A stretch of DNA of 64,000 bases from Alteromonadales bacterium alter-6D02 (GTDB lineage Bacteria > Pseudomonadota > Gammaproteobacteria > Enterobacterales > Psychrobiaceae): assembly GCA_002835545.1 (NCBI GenBank), contig PIZK01000009.1, forward strand, positions 1-64,000, in the 5' to 3' direction. The notes below the pieces were generated by a model. That model made no database searches. It was not told where the DNA came from and worked only from the letters and a program-made list of their open reading frames with translations. Below, one piece after another: positions 26,338-35,882 of this stretch. The stretch's first letter is position 1, and each line of letters starts with the position of its first letter. Made by a program: the position numbers and the translations under genes.

Positions 26338-27105
26338 GTGACAACAGAAACTTTATTAGAACCGATTTTAAACTTTTTACAGTGTGAAACTCCTGATGAA
26401 TGGATAACTGAAGCTAAAAAAGCTGAAAACCTACCTGTTTTACTGGTGGACCATTTAATGTGTGAGTTAAAAGCTGGTCAAACGGCAATGCTTTTAATTA
26501 GAAAGTACGCGGTTGATAAAGAAAGTGGTCAAGCGTTAATGAAGTGGTTTGAACCTTACGAAAAGTATGTTTATAAAAAACAAGGGACAATGGCGCAATT
26601 GACAAGTAATAGTCACTTGGCTAAAGAGATAAAACCAAGAGATGATTCACCATACGGACAAGAGTTAGTTGATAAAATGGTGTTGTTAATCAAAGAGGAG
26701 TTACACCACTTCTATCAAGTGTTAGAGATCATGGAAAACCGGGATATCCCTTACCAGAACATTCGAGCAGGACGCTATGCTAAAGGATTAATGAAGCATG
26801 TTAGAACATATGAACCATGTACATTAGTCGATAAGTTAATTATTGGAGCCTATATTGAAGCCCGATCTTGTGAGCGATTTGCGAAGTTGGCGCCTCATCT
26901 GGAACCAGATTTAAATAAGTTTTATATATCATTGTTGCGATCAGAAGCTAGGCATTACCAAGATTATTTAAAGTTAGCCCAGATGATTAGCGATGAAGAT
27001 ATTACCGAGCGTATTAAGCACTTCGGTTTAGTGGAGGCTGAGTTAATTAGCAGTAATGATGATGACTTTAAATTTCACAGTGGAAAACCGATACTAATAT
27101 CATAA
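26338..27105 (+). CDS. miaE: tRNA-(ms2io6A37) monooxygenase
   Basis: A 255-residue non-heme diiron enzyme that hydroxylates the isopentenyl group of ms2i6A37 in tRNA reading UNN codons. Ligand-bearing helices are visible: LIKEELHHFYQVLEIME, YIEARSCERFAKLAPHL and LLRSEARHYQDYLKLA, giving the Glu/His pairs of a ferritin-like four-helix bundle. The start is a GTG at 26338, with TTGG upstream as a weak ribosome site; no ATG gives the conserved N-terminus. It is divergent from metC, with a 198-bp gap. It is common in marine gammaproteobacteria. Confidence 0.92.
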   Translation: MTTETLLEPILNFLQCETPDEWITEAKKAENLPVLLVDHLMCELKAGQTAMLLIRKYAVDKESGQALMKWFEPYEKYVYKKQGTMAQLTSNSHLAKEIKPRDDSPYGQELVDKMVLLIKEELHHFYQVLEIMENRDIPYQNIRAGRYAKGLMKHVRTYEPCTLVDKLIIGAYIEARSCERFAKLAPHLEPDLNKFYISLLRSEARHYQDYLKLAQMISDEDITERIKHFGLVEAELISSNDDDFKFHSGKPILIS

Positions 27106-27179
27106 TCTTAAATTTGGTTTACACACTATAATTAAGACTATGTATATCAAAGCACGTACTAATAAAGAGGCGGCTGTTT

Positions 27180-28838
27180 ATGAATAGTTTTTTCGGGGAT
27201 ATATCAGTAAAGAGTAAATTAAACCTACTGTCAGGTGTTTTACTGGTTTTAATTGTAGTTATTTCTTTGTTTTCACTGATGCAACTAAAGTCAGTGAAAT
27301 CCCACTTTATGCAATATAGCAAGTCAGCTGTACCGACCGAAGTTGGTACTTTAAAAATCAGCCGTGATACAAATTATGTCTCAAGGTTAACCCGCAGTAT
27401 CATGCTGGGTGATGATTTTGATGCCAACATGACTAAGCTGACTCAGCGCAAGAATGCGATTGAAGGGCACTTCACTGCATTATCTAAAGATGCTCAGAGT
27501 ATTAATGATGCTCAAGGCCGTTCGAGACTACTTAGCCTTACTGAAAAGTCGAAAACTTCAACATTAAAGTTCATTAATGAAAGTATTGTATTAATGCAAT
27601 GGATAGGTGCTGATGCTGACGCCTCTAAGTTACAGCAAGCTTGGCAAAAGTATAAAAGTGAATTTTCACCATTAGCGGCTGCAGCGCGTAAAGATTTTTC
27701 TGCATTAAATGAACTTATCAACAGTGAAAAGAAGAGAATTTATAAAAGTTCGGCTGACACAGTTGAGTCATCTATTTCTGTTAGTATTAGCATATTAGTT
27801 GTTTCTGTGATCATTGGTGTTGTACTGAGTCAGTTGTTTTCAAAAAGTATTATTACACCGCTAACTGTTTTAAGAACGAGTATAGAGCGCATTGCTGCCA
27901 ATTCTGATTTAACGGTGCGTACTGATATTTCAAATAAAGATGAGTTGGGTACAGTAAGCCAAGCATTTGACTCGCTAGTCGCACAGTTTCATCAAACATT
28001 AGAGCAAGTGGTTATTGCTGCGAATAACTTGAGTGAATCCTCAAGTGCATTGGCTGAGTCGAGTGCTAATACCAGTGATTATGTTAATAGCCAGCGCGCT
28101 GAAACAGAAATGGTGGCAACTGCGATGAATCAAATGGCGGTGACCGCAACTGATGTGGCTAAGAATGCGGCAGATACCGCTCAAGGTGCATTAAGTGCAA
28201 ATGAACAAGCACAGCAAGGTCAGCAAGTAGTTCAAGCAACTGTGCAAAGTATTAATGAATTAGCAAAACAGATTGATGATGCGAGTGACTCAATCGATAA
28301 AGTATCATCAGACACCCAAGAAATTGGTCGCGTGTTAGATGTTATTGGTGGTATCGCTGAACAAACTAACTTATTGGCATTAAATGCCGCTATCGAGGCA
28401 GCTCGTGCTGGTGAACAAGGGCGAGGTTTTGCGGTCGTTGCTGATGAAGTTCGTTCGTTAGCGTCGAGAACGGAAAGCTCGATTCAAGAAATTCAACAAA
28501 TGATCGAACGTTTACAAACTGGGGCAAATGAAGCGGTTAATGTTATGAACCTCAGCAAGAAGCAAGCGGAGCGAAGTGTATCCAATGCGAGTGAAGCGGG
28601 AGGAGCGTTGGATGGAATAACGTCTTCTGTCGCATCAATTAATGATATGGCTGCTCAAATTGCATGCGCTGCTGAAGAGCAAACCAGTGTAAATGAGGAG
28701 ATTAATCGTAATATCACTAATATATCGACAATATCAGACTCAACGGCCGTTGAAGCTGATAATACGCATCAAGCGAGCCATAATCTAGCGTCGCTAGCAG
28801 TAGAGTTAGATCAACAAGTCTCTAAATTTAGAGTTTAA
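27180..28838 (+). CDS. methyl-accepting chemotaxis protein
   Basis: A 552-residue chemoreceptor. The first membrane helix is near 10-32 and the second near 198-222. The periplasmic sensor between them (about 165 residues, all helical by look) resembles a four-helix-bundle domain. A HAMP domain follows (about 222-275; [12 protein letters not shown]...[13 protein letters not shown]). The conserved signalling tip lies near 390-420 ([35 protein letters not shown]). The C-terminus ends VSKFRV with no CheR-docking pentapeptide. The ATG at 27180 follows AGAGG. It is followed by a terminator and stands alone, so the ligand is unknown. Confidence 0.95.
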   Translation: MNSFFGDISVKSKLNLLSGVLLVLIVVISLFSLMQLKSVKSHFMQYSKSAVPTEVGTLKISRDTNYVSRLTRSIMLGDDFDANMTKLTQRKNAIEGHFTALSKDAQSINDAQGRSRLLSLTEKSKTSTLKFINESIVLMQWIGADADASKLQQAWQKYKSEFSPLAAAARKDFSALNELINSEKKRIYKSSADTVESSISVSISILVVSVIIGVVLSQLFSKSIITPLTVLRTSIERIAANSDLTVRTDISNKDELGTVSQAFDSLVAQFHQTLEQVVIAANNLSESSSALAESSANTSDYVNSQRAETEMVATAMNQMAVTATDVAKNAADTAQGALSANEQAQQGQQVVQATVQSINELAKQIDDASDSIDKVSSDTQEIGRVLDVIGGIAEQTNLLALNAAIEAARAGEQGRGFAVVADEVRSLASRTESSIQEIQQMIERLQTGANEAVNVMNLSKKQAERSVSNASEAGGALDGITSSVASINDMAAQIACAAEEQTSVNEEINRNITNISTISDSTAVEADNTHQASHNLASLAVELDQQVSKFRV

Positions 28839-28879
28839 AAGCTCGTAATTTGACGTAAAGTCAGTTATAAATGCCGCCT

Positions 28880-28909
28880 AAATAGAGTAGTGGGTCTACT
28901 CTATTTTTA
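28880..28909 (+). terminator. intrinsic terminator after the chemoreceptor gene
   Basis: AATAGAGTAG and CTACTCTATT form a 10-bp stem with a 5-base loop, followed by TTTATTT. Confidence 0.85.
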
Positions 28910-28951
28910 TTTCTTCTGTGAACAACAATAAATTGAGTTTAAACGTGCCTA

Positions 28952-29827
28952 ATGGATTCTAGTCATTTAGTAAATGAGATAAAGTCGCTCCCTTCATTGC
29001 CTCAAGCTTATCATAAATGTTCTCACCTTCTGGAGCAGGAGAGTACTGATTCAGCAGCCTTGGCTGAAGTGGTGAGTGCCGATCCGGCTATGACTCTGAG
29101 TGTATTAAAGCTAGTGAATAGCGCTTACTTTAATTTACCGCGTCGAATCGAACGTTTAGAGCATGCTATTTCCATTATCGGACGCGATAAATTTAAAGAA
29201 CTGGTTTTAACGGCTGCACTTGTTGAGGCGGTGAGTAAGTTAGCTGGTGGGGAGGTCAAAATGGAAGTGTTTTGGCGTCACAGTATTTATACTGGCCTTA
29301 TTGCTAAACGATTAGCGTTGCATTGTTACCTACCGAACAGTGAACGGTTATTCATATCGGGTTTGTTACATGATATAGGGCAATTGTTGTACTTTACAAT
29401 TCAACCTACCAAGGCGCTAAAAGTTTCTGCTCTAGTGTTAAAGTATGGAATTGAAACCAATTTAGCTGAAAGTAAGGTGCTTGGTTATAACCATCAACAA
29501 TTGGGGGCTAAGTTATGCCAAAGCTGGGAGCTTCCTGACTGGTTAACTCATACTGTTAGTCATCACCATCAACCTCAACAAAAGCAGCGCCATCAGCTAG
29601 AGTCGCAAATTATTTATTTAGCGAATATTATTGCAAGCTCTGTTTACCCGAGTTTGGTGACTTTAGGGCATGAAAAAAAAATTAAGCCAGCCTGTGTGAT
29701 TGAGGATCCTGTCTGGCAGGCTTTAAATATCAAGCCTGAAGTTGCTAAGACGCTTGAACTTGAAGCAGAAGGGCAATTGAATGATATCTTAAAGTCTCTC
29801 ATTCCCGACTTGCGTACCGTTGCCTGA
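28952..29827 (+). CDS. HDOD domain signalling protein
   Basis: A 291-residue single-domain HDOD protein. It starts with the typical EIKSLPSLPQAYHKCSHLLE and has SADPAMTLSVLKLVNSAYFNLPRRIERLEHAISIIGRDKFKELVL, then HSIYTGLIAKRLA and GLLHDIGQLLYF. An HD pair remains (LLHDIG), but HDOD proteins are usually not enzymes and act as signalling adaptors linked to second messengers, motility or stress. No fused GGDEF or EAL. The ATG has a weak ribosome site. It overlaps nothing and precedes a secreted-protein gene by 43 bases. Confidence 0.9.
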   Translation: MDSSHLVNEIKSLPSLPQAYHKCSHLLEQESTDSAALAEVVSADPAMTLSVLKLVNSAYFNLPRRIERLEHAISIIGRDKFKELVLTAALVEAVSKLAGGEVKMEVFWRHSIYTGLIAKRLALHCYLPNSERLFISGLLHDIGQLLYFTIQPTKALKVSALVLKYGIETNLAESKVLGYNHQQLGAKLCQSWELPDWLTHTVSHHHQPQQKQRHQLESQIIYLANIIASSVYPSLVTLGHEKKIKPACVIEDPVWQALNIKPEVAKTLELEAEGQLNDILKSLIPDLRTVA

Positions 29828-29870
29828 TTACTGTTATAATAGCCGCGTTATCAATTATAGGATGATTTCT

Positions 29871-30368
29871 TTGAATCAATTTTATCAAAAGTTACTTAAA
29901 TGCTCGTTGGTCGCTATGACACTTTTTGTTTCTAGCGCATTTGCAAAAACAGAATTTTGTCCTTTACCTCAACCTCTGCCGTCTGAAAAAGAACAAGATG
30001 AGTTATTTGTTGAAGCGATGTTTGAGGCTGATTATATTTTTAAAGGTCGTTTGTTTACTTTCTATCATGAGCAGTGTGATGGAGAGATTTGTGCGTTTGA
30101 TGGTTTGGTATTTAAAGTACTAGAAGAAGTTTATGGCCACTTGAATCTGTATGTTGAAACTGGTTGGAGTGAAGATTGTGAGCGCGTTTGGCTTCACCCA
30201 CAGCAGTGGCGTCAAGATAAAGACGTGATGTTTTTTGAAATAGATAAAGAGTATTTACTGTTAGCGAATGATACACCGAAAGGAATTATGATTATTGGTT
30301 CCCGTGGCGGCGCAAAAGTGAAAGAATTGAAGATGCGCTATGAACTAGAGCGCATCGGTCGCAAATAA
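29871..30368 (+). CDS. secreted protein of unknown function
   Basis: A protein of about 165 residues with an N-terminal signal peptide (KLLKCSLVAMTLFVSSAFA, cleaved before KTEFC). Four or more Cys remain after cleavage (in TEFCPL, EQCDGEICAF and EDCERV), suggesting periplasmic disulfides. The start is uncertain: AGGA at 29859-29862 fits a TTG at 29871 (8-base spacing) better than the ATG at 29862. I do not recognise the family with confidence; the middle region (DYIFKGRLFTFYHEQ... FKVLEEVYG) looks beta-rich. A bidirectional terminator follows. Confidence 0.6.
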   Translation: MNQFYQKLLKCSLVAMTLFVSSAFAKTEFCPLPQPLPSEKEQDELFVEAMFEADYIFKGRLFTFYHEQCDGEICAFDGLVFKVLEEVYGHLNLYVETGWSEDCERVWLHPQQWRQDKDVMFFEIDKEYLLLANDTPKGIMIIGSRGGAKVKELKMRYELERIGRK

Positions 30369-30373
30369 TAAGG

Positions 30374-30404
30374 AAGGCTGGGCGGTTGATTCCCCAGCCT
30401 TTTT
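30374..30404. terminator. bidirectional intrinsic terminator
   Basis: AAGGCTGGG and CCCAGCCTT form a 9-bp stem around a 10-base loop, with TTTTTA on the right. It sits between two convergent genes (the secreted protein gene and hpf). Confidence 0.85.
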
Positions 30405-30408
30405 TATA

Positions 30409-30804
30409 CTAGCCAACAACGCCTCGGTCAGCTAGTTCATTATATTCGTCTTGCAAGGCACGTTCTTCAGGACTTTCAGGAAGGGTTTGATTGCCTGAGT
30501 GCGCTTTATCTAAGCTTTTGCTTTTGTGCTTACGCATTTGGTTTTCTAATTTACTTAATAGCCCGTCAACCGCATGTTTTATATGGCGGTCTGCTGATGA
30601 GGTAGCGACAATGTCATTACCTGGAATATGAATTTGTGCTTCAGCAATAATTTTATGAGTGTCGTGCTTTTCTGTTGTAAAATTTACATTAACGCTTGTG
30701 ATTTGATCACTGAATCGTTCTAGAGTGCGAATTGAGTCTTCAACGTAGGCTTGAATATCATCAGAAACTGTAACATGTTGACCACTAATATTTACTTTAT
30801 ACAT
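30409..30804 (-). CDS. hpf: ribosome hibernation promoting factor
   Basis: A 131-residue HPF/YfiA family protein that binds the 30S decoding centre and shapes idle ribosomes. The N-terminal domain (VNISGQHVTVSDDIQAYVEDSI through SADRHIKHAVDGLLSKLENQMRKHK) matches the family beta-alpha-beta-beta-beta-alpha fold, with the basic helix that contacts rRNA. A low-complexity tail (about 100-131) makes it longer than E. coli HPF (95) or YfiA (113) but shorter than the long HPF form. The AT-rich gap upstream (30805-31038) contains its promoter region. Alternative: RaiA, which has a similar fold. Confidence 0.88.
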   Translation of the reverse strand: MYKVNISGQHVTVSDDIQAYVEDSIRTLERFSDQITSVNVNFTTEKHDTHKIIAEAQIHIPGNDIVATSSADRHIKHAVDGLLSKLENQMRKHKSKSLDKAHSGNQTLPESPEERALQDEYNELADRGVVG

Positions 30805-31038
30805 AGAATTGTATTCCTTGTGTGATGAAAAAAATAAAGGTTTAAACTCCTGTTCCTTGATGTGACCATGACTATATATTTGCCAGTTTATTGCGGTGCT
30901 GTCAATAACTTTTTTATTTATATTCTGTAACGACTTTGAAATAAATATTCGTTTTATTTTTATATCATAGTATCAGCGTGTTGATGTATTATGGTGGCCA
31001 TATTATGTGTGGTAATGACCTGGGGGCAAGGAAAAGCT

Positions 31039-31653
31039 GTGTTAATCATGAAGCAAATTGCTTGCGAGCATTGCGACCTGTTATTACAAGCGCCCAAGCT
31101 TAAGCAAGGAGAGTGTGCGATATGCCCTCGTTGCCATCATAAACTATCTCGGCTACGCCCAAGTGCCATTAATTGGCTATTCTCCTATATCATCACGGGT
31201 TTAATCCTGTTGGTGCTCTCGAACCTATTTAGTCTGATGACATTTAATTTGGCTGGCAACATCAGTGAAGTGACGTTATGGCAAAGTGCCAGCAAACTCT
31301 ATTTTGAACAATATAAAGTGTTGTCATTGCTTGTTTATGTTTTTACTGTTGTTTTTCCAGGTGTGATTCTGTTGATGATATTATTATTTATCACGACGAT
31401 TAAACTAGGAAAACAGCAATGGTATTTAGCGAGCTTACTGCGATTGATCTTTGCGTTAATTCCATGGGCAATGGCGGAAGTATTTTTAGTGGGAGCACTG
31501 GTTAGTTTAGTGAAGTTAGTGACTATCGCAAAAATTGAACTAGGTTATTCGTTTTGGGCTTATTGTTTATTTTGTATTTGCTATGTCAAAGTATTAAGTT
31601 TGGTCGATAAATATCAGTTTTGGTATTGGGTTGAGCGGTGTCATGATGACTAA
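31039..31653 (+). CDS. pqiA: PqiA family membrane protein, first half
   Basis: A 204-residue inner-membrane protein like one half of E. coli PqiA. It opens with a CxxC zinc knuckle (CEHCDLLL, then CAICPRCHHKLS) and has four helices (about 43-67, 88-112, 125-145 and 152-178). PqiA works with PqiB and PqiC in lipid transport between the two membranes. In E. coli both PqiA halves are fused; here they are two separate genes, the second overlapping this one. I chose the GTG at 31039 because AAGGA lies 6 bases upstream; an ATG at 31048 would give a 15-base gap and an ATG at 30991 adds a doubtful tail. Confidence 0.85.
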   Translation: MLIMKQIACEHCDLLLQAPKLKQGECAICPRCHHKLSRLRPSAINWLFSYIITGLILLVLSNLFSLMTFNLAGNISEVTLWQSASKLYFEQYKVLSLLVYVFTVVFPGVILLMILLFITTIKLGKQQWYLASLLRLIFALIPWAMAEVFLVGALVSLVKLVTIAKIELGYSFWAYCLFCICYVKVLSLVDKYQFWYWVERCHDD

Positions 31654-32287
31654 ATATAGCGAAGGCTCAGCAGCAAGCCAAGGGTTAGCAAACTGTCCAA
31701 GTTGTAATCTATTGTCCGATGCTTGCTTGGAACATTGTCCGCGGTGTCAGGCGCCATTGTCCTTACGCAAGCCATACAGCTTACAAGTTACTCTCTCCTT
31801 ATTGATAACGGCATTGTTACTTTATATTCCTGCTAACTTTTTACCGATAATGGTGACTGAGAAGCTAGGCCAGATTGAGTATAATACCATTCTTGGTGGT
31901 ATTATTGTGTTATGGAAAGAAGGGTCTCAGCCTATTGCTATTGTAGTATTTATTGCTAGTGTCCTTGTACCTATAATCAAGTTTATTATTCTATTTTCAT
32001 TATGTTTTTCTATTTATTTTCCTCAGATGTTATCTGAGAATAGGCGAGTTAAATTGTATCGTTTGACTGAGTTTATTGGACGATGGTCAATGGTCGATAT
32101 ATTTGTAGTGGCTATTTTGGTGGCGCTAATTCAACTTGACCATTTATTGAATGTTCAGCCGGGCTTAGGTGCGGTTGCTTTTGCGGCCGTGGTTATTGTA
32201 ACAATATTTGCTGCAAATGCATTTGACCCAAGAATCCTGTGGGATAATTTTAATCAACAAAAAGCGAAAAGACAGAACAAACCATGA
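31643..32287 (+). CDS. pqiA: PqiA family membrane protein, second half
   Basis: A protein of about 214 residues, the second PqiA half. It repeats the plan of the preceding gene: a zinc-knuckle start (CPSCNLLS, then CPRCQAPLS) and four helices (LQVTLSLLITALLLYIPANFLP onward). The ATG at 31643 is chosen because a TTG at 31631 overlaps the previous coding region too far. It overlaps that gene by about 11 bases and is followed by an ATGA overlap with pqiB. It probably forms a heterodimer with its partner in the PqiABC complex. Confidence 0.85.
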   Translation: MMTKYSEGSAASQGLANCPSCNLLSDACLEHCPRCQAPLSLRKPYSLQVTLSLLITALLLYIPANFLPIMVTEKLGQIEYNTILGGIIVLWKEGSQPIAIVVFIASVLVPIIKFIILFSLCFSIYFPQMLSENRRVKLYRLTEFIGRWSMVDIFVVAILVALIQLDHLLNVQPGLGAVAFAAVVIVTIFAANAFDPRILWDNFNQQKAKRQNKP

Positions 32288-33948
32288 CATCAACAGAGTT
32301 AGATTCAGATTTACCTCAAGCGGAGATTAAAAGCCATTATCGTATTTCAAAGGTGTGGTTAATCCCTTTTGTTGCTTTTTCGATTGGTATTTGGATGGTC
32401 GTAGATAATTACTATAACCGTGGACCTGAAATTGTTATTACATTTGATAATGCCGAGGGTTTAGAGGCGGGAAAAACTCGAGTTAAAACATTGAATGTTG
32501 ATATTGGGTTTGTTGATAAGGTTTTATTAAATAAAGATCGCCGTGGTGTATTAGTCCATGTCAGATTAGCACAGCAAGCCAAAAGCTTATTACATCAAAA
32601 CTCTCAGTTTTGGGTCGTTAAACCCCGAATCGGCAAAGGGGGGATCTCTGGATTAAGCACCCTTACTTCGGGCTCTTATATTGAGTTTGTTCCAGGTGAT
32701 AGTAGTGAAATGGGCGAAGAGTTTGTCGGGCTTGATCAAGCGCCTGTGACTGCGCAAGGTATCCCTGGAACGCGTATCAATTTAGTGAGCCAACAAGGTG
32801 ACTCATTAAGTATTGGGGAGCCTGTGCTATACCGAGGATTTGAGGTAGGGCGAATTGAGCAATCTCAGTTTAATATTGCCGAGCGTTTGGTGCACTATCA
32901 GGTGTTTATTAAAGCGCCATATAATGAATTGTTAACTGAAAATACCTATTTTTGGAATGCTAGCGGTATCAACCTTAATGCCACTGCTGATGGTGTGAAG
33001 GTAAATGTCGGCTCTATTGAGACGATTATCAGTGGCGGTGTAGCGTTCGATGTGCCAACCGATTTACCTTTGGGTAATGCAATCGATCAAGCTAAAGATC
33101 ATATCCTTTACCCGGATCAAAATAGTGTTTATGAGCGTAGACAGTATCAGGCTAAAGAATACGTTATTTTGTTTGAGGATTCGGTGCGTGGTTTAGAGGT
33201 GGGCGCACCACTTGAATATCGTGGTATTCGCGTGGGCACTGTCGCTGAAATCGTATCCTATTTAACTCCAGGTAATAGCTTTGGTAGTAATGAACGAAGA
33301 ATACCTGTGGTAGTCAAGTTTGAACCGGCCCGTATTGGTATGCCAAATAGCAGTGATTCCGTTGATAAAATTAGTCAGTATGTAGAAATGTGGGCTAAAC
33401 AAGGGCTAAAGGCGAGCCTTAAATCGGGAAGTTTATTAACGGGAAATTTATTCGTTGACCTTGATTATTACGAAGTCGATAAAAATTCTGATCTTGCTGA
33501 TGAGTTTAATCAGTATCAAGTTATTCCTAGTATCTCGGGTTCACTGGCTCAAATTGAACAGAAAGTCTTTGGCATTTTAGAAAAGTTTGAAGCTATGCCG
33601 ATTAATGTCACCATTGACAGTATTAACCAGATGCTCAGTAAAGCGACTGTGACGATGCAGGATTTGAATCAAGTGGTAGCCCAAGTGGAACTACTGCTTG
33701 CAAATCAGCAAACGCAGCAGATTCCACAACATATTAATCAAACCTTAGATGAGCTCAGCGACACCCTGAAAAGCTATAATGAACAAGCCCCCGTATATAG
33801 TGAAGTTGAAAAGAGCCTTCAGCAGTTCCAACAATTAATGCGCGAGATGCAGCCATTGATTAAAGAATTGAATAATAAACCCAATTCGTTAATTTTCGAA
33901 AATAGAGCACAAAGTGACCGTGAGCCTAAGGGGCAAAAGAATGATTAA
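32284..33948 (+). CDS. pqiB: PqiB-type MCE protein
   Basis: A 554-residue protein with one N-terminal helix (about 22-40) and a large periplasmic part. Three MCE (MlaD-like) domains can be seen from repeats of the V(K)TLNVDIGFVDKV type: about 45-140 (AEGLEAGKTRVKTLNVDIG), 160-230 (GDSLSIGEPVLYRGFEVG) and 285-400 (VRGLEVGAPLEYRGIRVG). A long helical C-terminal stalk follows (about 425-545). E. coli PqiB (546) has the same layout and forms a syringe-like channel for lipids across the periplasm. It overlaps the PqiA gene upstream and the lipoprotein gene downstream. Confidence 0.93.
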   Translation: MTSTELDSDLPQAEIKSHYRISKVWLIPFVAFSIGIWMVVDNYYNRGPEIVITFDNAEGLEAGKTRVKTLNVDIGFVDKVLLNKDRRGVLVHVRLAQQAKSLLHQNSQFWVVKPRIGKGGISGLSTLTSGSYIEFVPGDSSEMGEEFVGLDQAPVTAQGIPGTRINLVSQQGDSLSIGEPVLYRGFEVGRIEQSQFNIAERLVHYQVFIKAPYNELLTENTYFWNASGINLNATADGVKVNVGSIETIISGGVAFDVPTDLPLGNAIDQAKDHILYPDQNSVYERRQYQAKEYVILFEDSVRGLEVGAPLEYRGIRVGTVAEIVSYLTPGNSFGSNERRIPVVVKFEPARIGMPNSSDSVDKISQYVEMWAKQGLKASLKSGSLLTGNLFVDLDYYEVDKNSDLADEFNQYQVIPSISGSLAQIEQKVFGILEKFEAMPINVTIDSINQMLSKATVTMQDLNQVVAQVELLLANQQTQQIPQHINQTLDELSDTLKSYNEQAPVYSEVEKSLQQFQQLMREMQPLIKELNNKPNSLIFENRAQSDREPKGQKND

Positions 33949-34522
33949 ACCATTGATTATATTAAGCCTAGGTATCTTGCTTTTAGGTTGCCAAACCCCA
34001 CGAATGACGGTCAGTTATTATCAACTTGCACCGATGCTTAAGGAAGGGCAGCAGGTTGCACTTGATAAACCGCAATTATTGGTTGAGCCAGTACGCTTGG
34101 TCGATTACTTACAGCGACCAAACTTGTTGCTGAAACTGGAAAGCAATGAGTTGTTTGTAACGAAATATCAGGTCTGGGCTGAGCCATTAGCCGATGGTAT
34201 TTCACGAACGATTGTTAATACCATCAATACCAACCAACAAAGCATTAGAGCTGATAGCAGTGTGTTTACCCGCTGTCGTAAAAAAGATCAGTGTGTATCT
34301 CTGGAACTGTTGGTCGAAAGTTTTTATCCGACTGAGCAAGCGACTGTTGAGTTTTCTGGTAAGTATCGTTTGATTAGAAACCGTCAGGTGATTCATCAGG
34401 AAGACTTTATGCTCAGTCGTACACTTGAGTTAGATGGCTATGTGCATTCCGTTGACCTATTAAGGGGCTTAGTGACCGAGCTGAGTACGAAAATTAGTCA
34501 ACAAGTGTCACACCTCGAATAA
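33941..34522 (+). CDS. pqiC: PqiC-type lipoprotein
   Basis: A 193-residue outer-membrane lipoprotein of the ABC-type transport auxiliary family (PqiC/YmbA). The lipobox is ILLLGCQT, with Cys lipidated, followed by SYYQLAPM. The rest (LVEPVRLVDYLQRPNLLLKLESNELFV... WAEPLADGISRTIVNTI) is the family fold. ATG 33941 is chosen because AAGGGG lies just upstream; it overlaps the end of pqiB by 8 bases. It closes the pqiAABC operon, in which PqiC anchors the periplasmic part to the outer membrane. Confidence 0.9.
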   Translation: MIKPLIILSLGILLLGCQTPRMTVSYYQLAPMLKEGQQVALDKPQLLVEPVRLVDYLQRPNLLLKLESNELFVTKYQVWAEPLADGISRTIVNTINTNQQSIRADSSVFTRCRKKDQCVSLELLVESFYPTEQATVEFSGKYRLIRNRQVIHQEDFMLSRTLELDGYVHSVDLLRGLVTELSTKISQQVSHLE

Positions 34523-34592
34523 TGCCATGGTGAGTTAGTGTTGGTTTTGTGCTAGTATCGCGCCAAATTAGTAAAGTGGAAATATAAAGATT

Positions 34593-34967
34593 ATGGCTAT
34601 TGTCCGTTGGATCCTGGGTAGGATTATTTTATTGCTTGATTTCATCTTCTCCCCACGTGGTGTGAAGCGAGCGAATGAAGCTCAAGCTGTGGTAGATACA
34701 CAAGCGCAAAAACTAGCATTATATCAATTTGCAGCCTGTCCTTTTTGTGTCAAAGTTCGTCGTCAAATGAAACGTTTATCGGTAAACGTTGAGCTTCGTG
34801 ATGCTAAAAATGATCAAACTATTGCCGAAGAGTTATTAGCTTCGGGTGGCAAGAAAAAAGTACCTTGCTTACGAATTGAACATGATTCAGGTGAAGTTGA
34901 GTGGATGTATGAATCGTCAGACATTAATGCGTACCTGACAAAACGCTTTAGCCCGGAGTCTGTGTAA
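34593..34967 (+). CDS. glutaredoxin-like protein
   Basis: A 124-residue protein. Residues about 44-120 form a glutaredoxin/thioredoxin-like fold with the active-site CPFC (FAACPFCVKVRRQMK), the cis-Pro segment KKVPCLRIEHD, and the C-terminal SSDINAYLTKRF. The N-terminal 40 residues hold one hydrophobic helix (about 7-22), so it may sit at the membrane, which is unlike classic 85-residue glutaredoxins. It is probably GSH-dependent. It overlaps the next gene (TAATG), so the two are coupled. Confidence 0.85.
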   Translation: MAIVRWILGRIILLLDFIFSPRGVKRANEAQAVVDTQAQKLALYQFAACPFCVKVRRQMKRLSVNVELRDAKNDQTIAEELLASGGKKKVPCLRIEHDSGEVEWMYESSDINAYLTKRFSPESV

Positions 34968-35812
34968 TGCCGAGACTTAGAGGAGTAGTTCAGCTAGGTA
35001 AAGTCAATCAACTAGAAGTGGTTAAACAAGTTGATTTTGGTTATTACTTAGATGGCCAAGAGCTTGGTGAGATTTTATTACCGCACAGCTCTAGTGAGAC
35101 GATTTTACAAGAAGGCGATATTGTGGATGCTTTCTTGTATAAAGATTCTGAAGATCGCTTGATTGCAACAACACGCACGCCATTAGCCCAAGTGGGTGAG
35201 GTGACAACATTAAAAGTCAGTGCTGTGACATCGATAGGTGCCTTCTTAGATTGGGGTCTTGAAAAAGAGCTGCTAGTTCCTTTTGCCGAGCAAGGCGAGC
35301 GCATGGTTGAAGGTCAGCAATACCTTGTCGTTGTTTATGTTGATGTGAGTAATCGCATCGTTGCATCATCGAAACTTGATAAACGTTTAGACCGTGAACC
35401 AGCGTTTTATAAGCCGCACCAAGCAGTAGATATCGTGATTTGTGACCATACAGATATTGGTTATAAAGCCGCGATCAATGGGGCTCATTGGGGCGTTTTA
35501 TACCGTAACGAAGTATTTAAAGAGTTACGTGTTGGTTATAAAACCAAAGCATATATAAACCGTGTTCGTGATGATGGCAAAATTGATTTACTATTAGAAA
35601 AACCAGGTTATTCAAATAATGATGAACTGGCTAATAAAATTATTAAATTCTTGAAACAAAATCAAGGTTTTAGCCACATTAACGATAAGAGTTCGCCAGA
35701 AATTATTACCCGTATATTTGGTGTGAGTAAGAAGAAATTTAAGCAATCGTTAGGTAACTTGTTAAAACAAGGGCAAATTTCGATTGAGTCTGATGGTATT
35801 CGTTTAAAATAA
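34967..35812 (+). CDS. CvfB-like S1 RNA-binding protein
   Basis: A 281-residue protein with S1-type OB folds in the CvfB/YitL arrangement. A first S1-like domain covers about 1-60 (RGVVQLGKVNQLEVVKQVDFGYYLD), a second about 75-140 (VGEVTTLKVSAVTSIGAFLDWGLEKELLVPFAEQ), a third about 150-220, and a C-terminal winged-helix part (KFKQSLGNLLKQGQISIESDGIRLK). CvfB binds RNA and affects virulence genes in staphylococci; the role here is unknown. Coupled to the glutaredoxin-like gene and closed by a strong terminator. Confidence 0.87.
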   Translation: MPRLRGVVQLGKVNQLEVVKQVDFGYYLDGQELGEILLPHSSSETILQEGDIVDAFLYKDSEDRLIATTRTPLAQVGEVTTLKVSAVTSIGAFLDWGLEKELLVPFAEQGERMVEGQQYLVVVYVDVSNRIVASSKLDKRLDREPAFYKPHQAVDIVICDHTDIGYKAAINGAHWGVLYRNEVFKELRVGYKTKAYINRVRDDGKIDLLLEKPGYSNNDELANKIIKFLKQNQGFSHINDKSSPEIITRIFGVSKKKFKQSLGNLLKQGQISIESDGIRLK

Positions 35813-35846
35813 TCCCAGCAGCGTTCATTGCTTATTAGAAAAATAA

Positions 35847-35882
35847 AAGCGCTTACTTCTAGTGGAGTAAGCGCTTTTTTAT
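35847..35882. terminator. bidirectional intrinsic terminator
   Basis: AAAAGCGCTTACT and AGTAAGCGCTTTT form a perfect stem with a short loop, with A and T runs on either side, between two convergent genes. Confidence 0.9.

Noticed and set aside
27119-27322. A 67-codon minus-strand frame before and within the chemoreceptor start
   Set aside because: It overlaps the first codons of the chemoreceptor on the other strand and has no motif or ribosome site.
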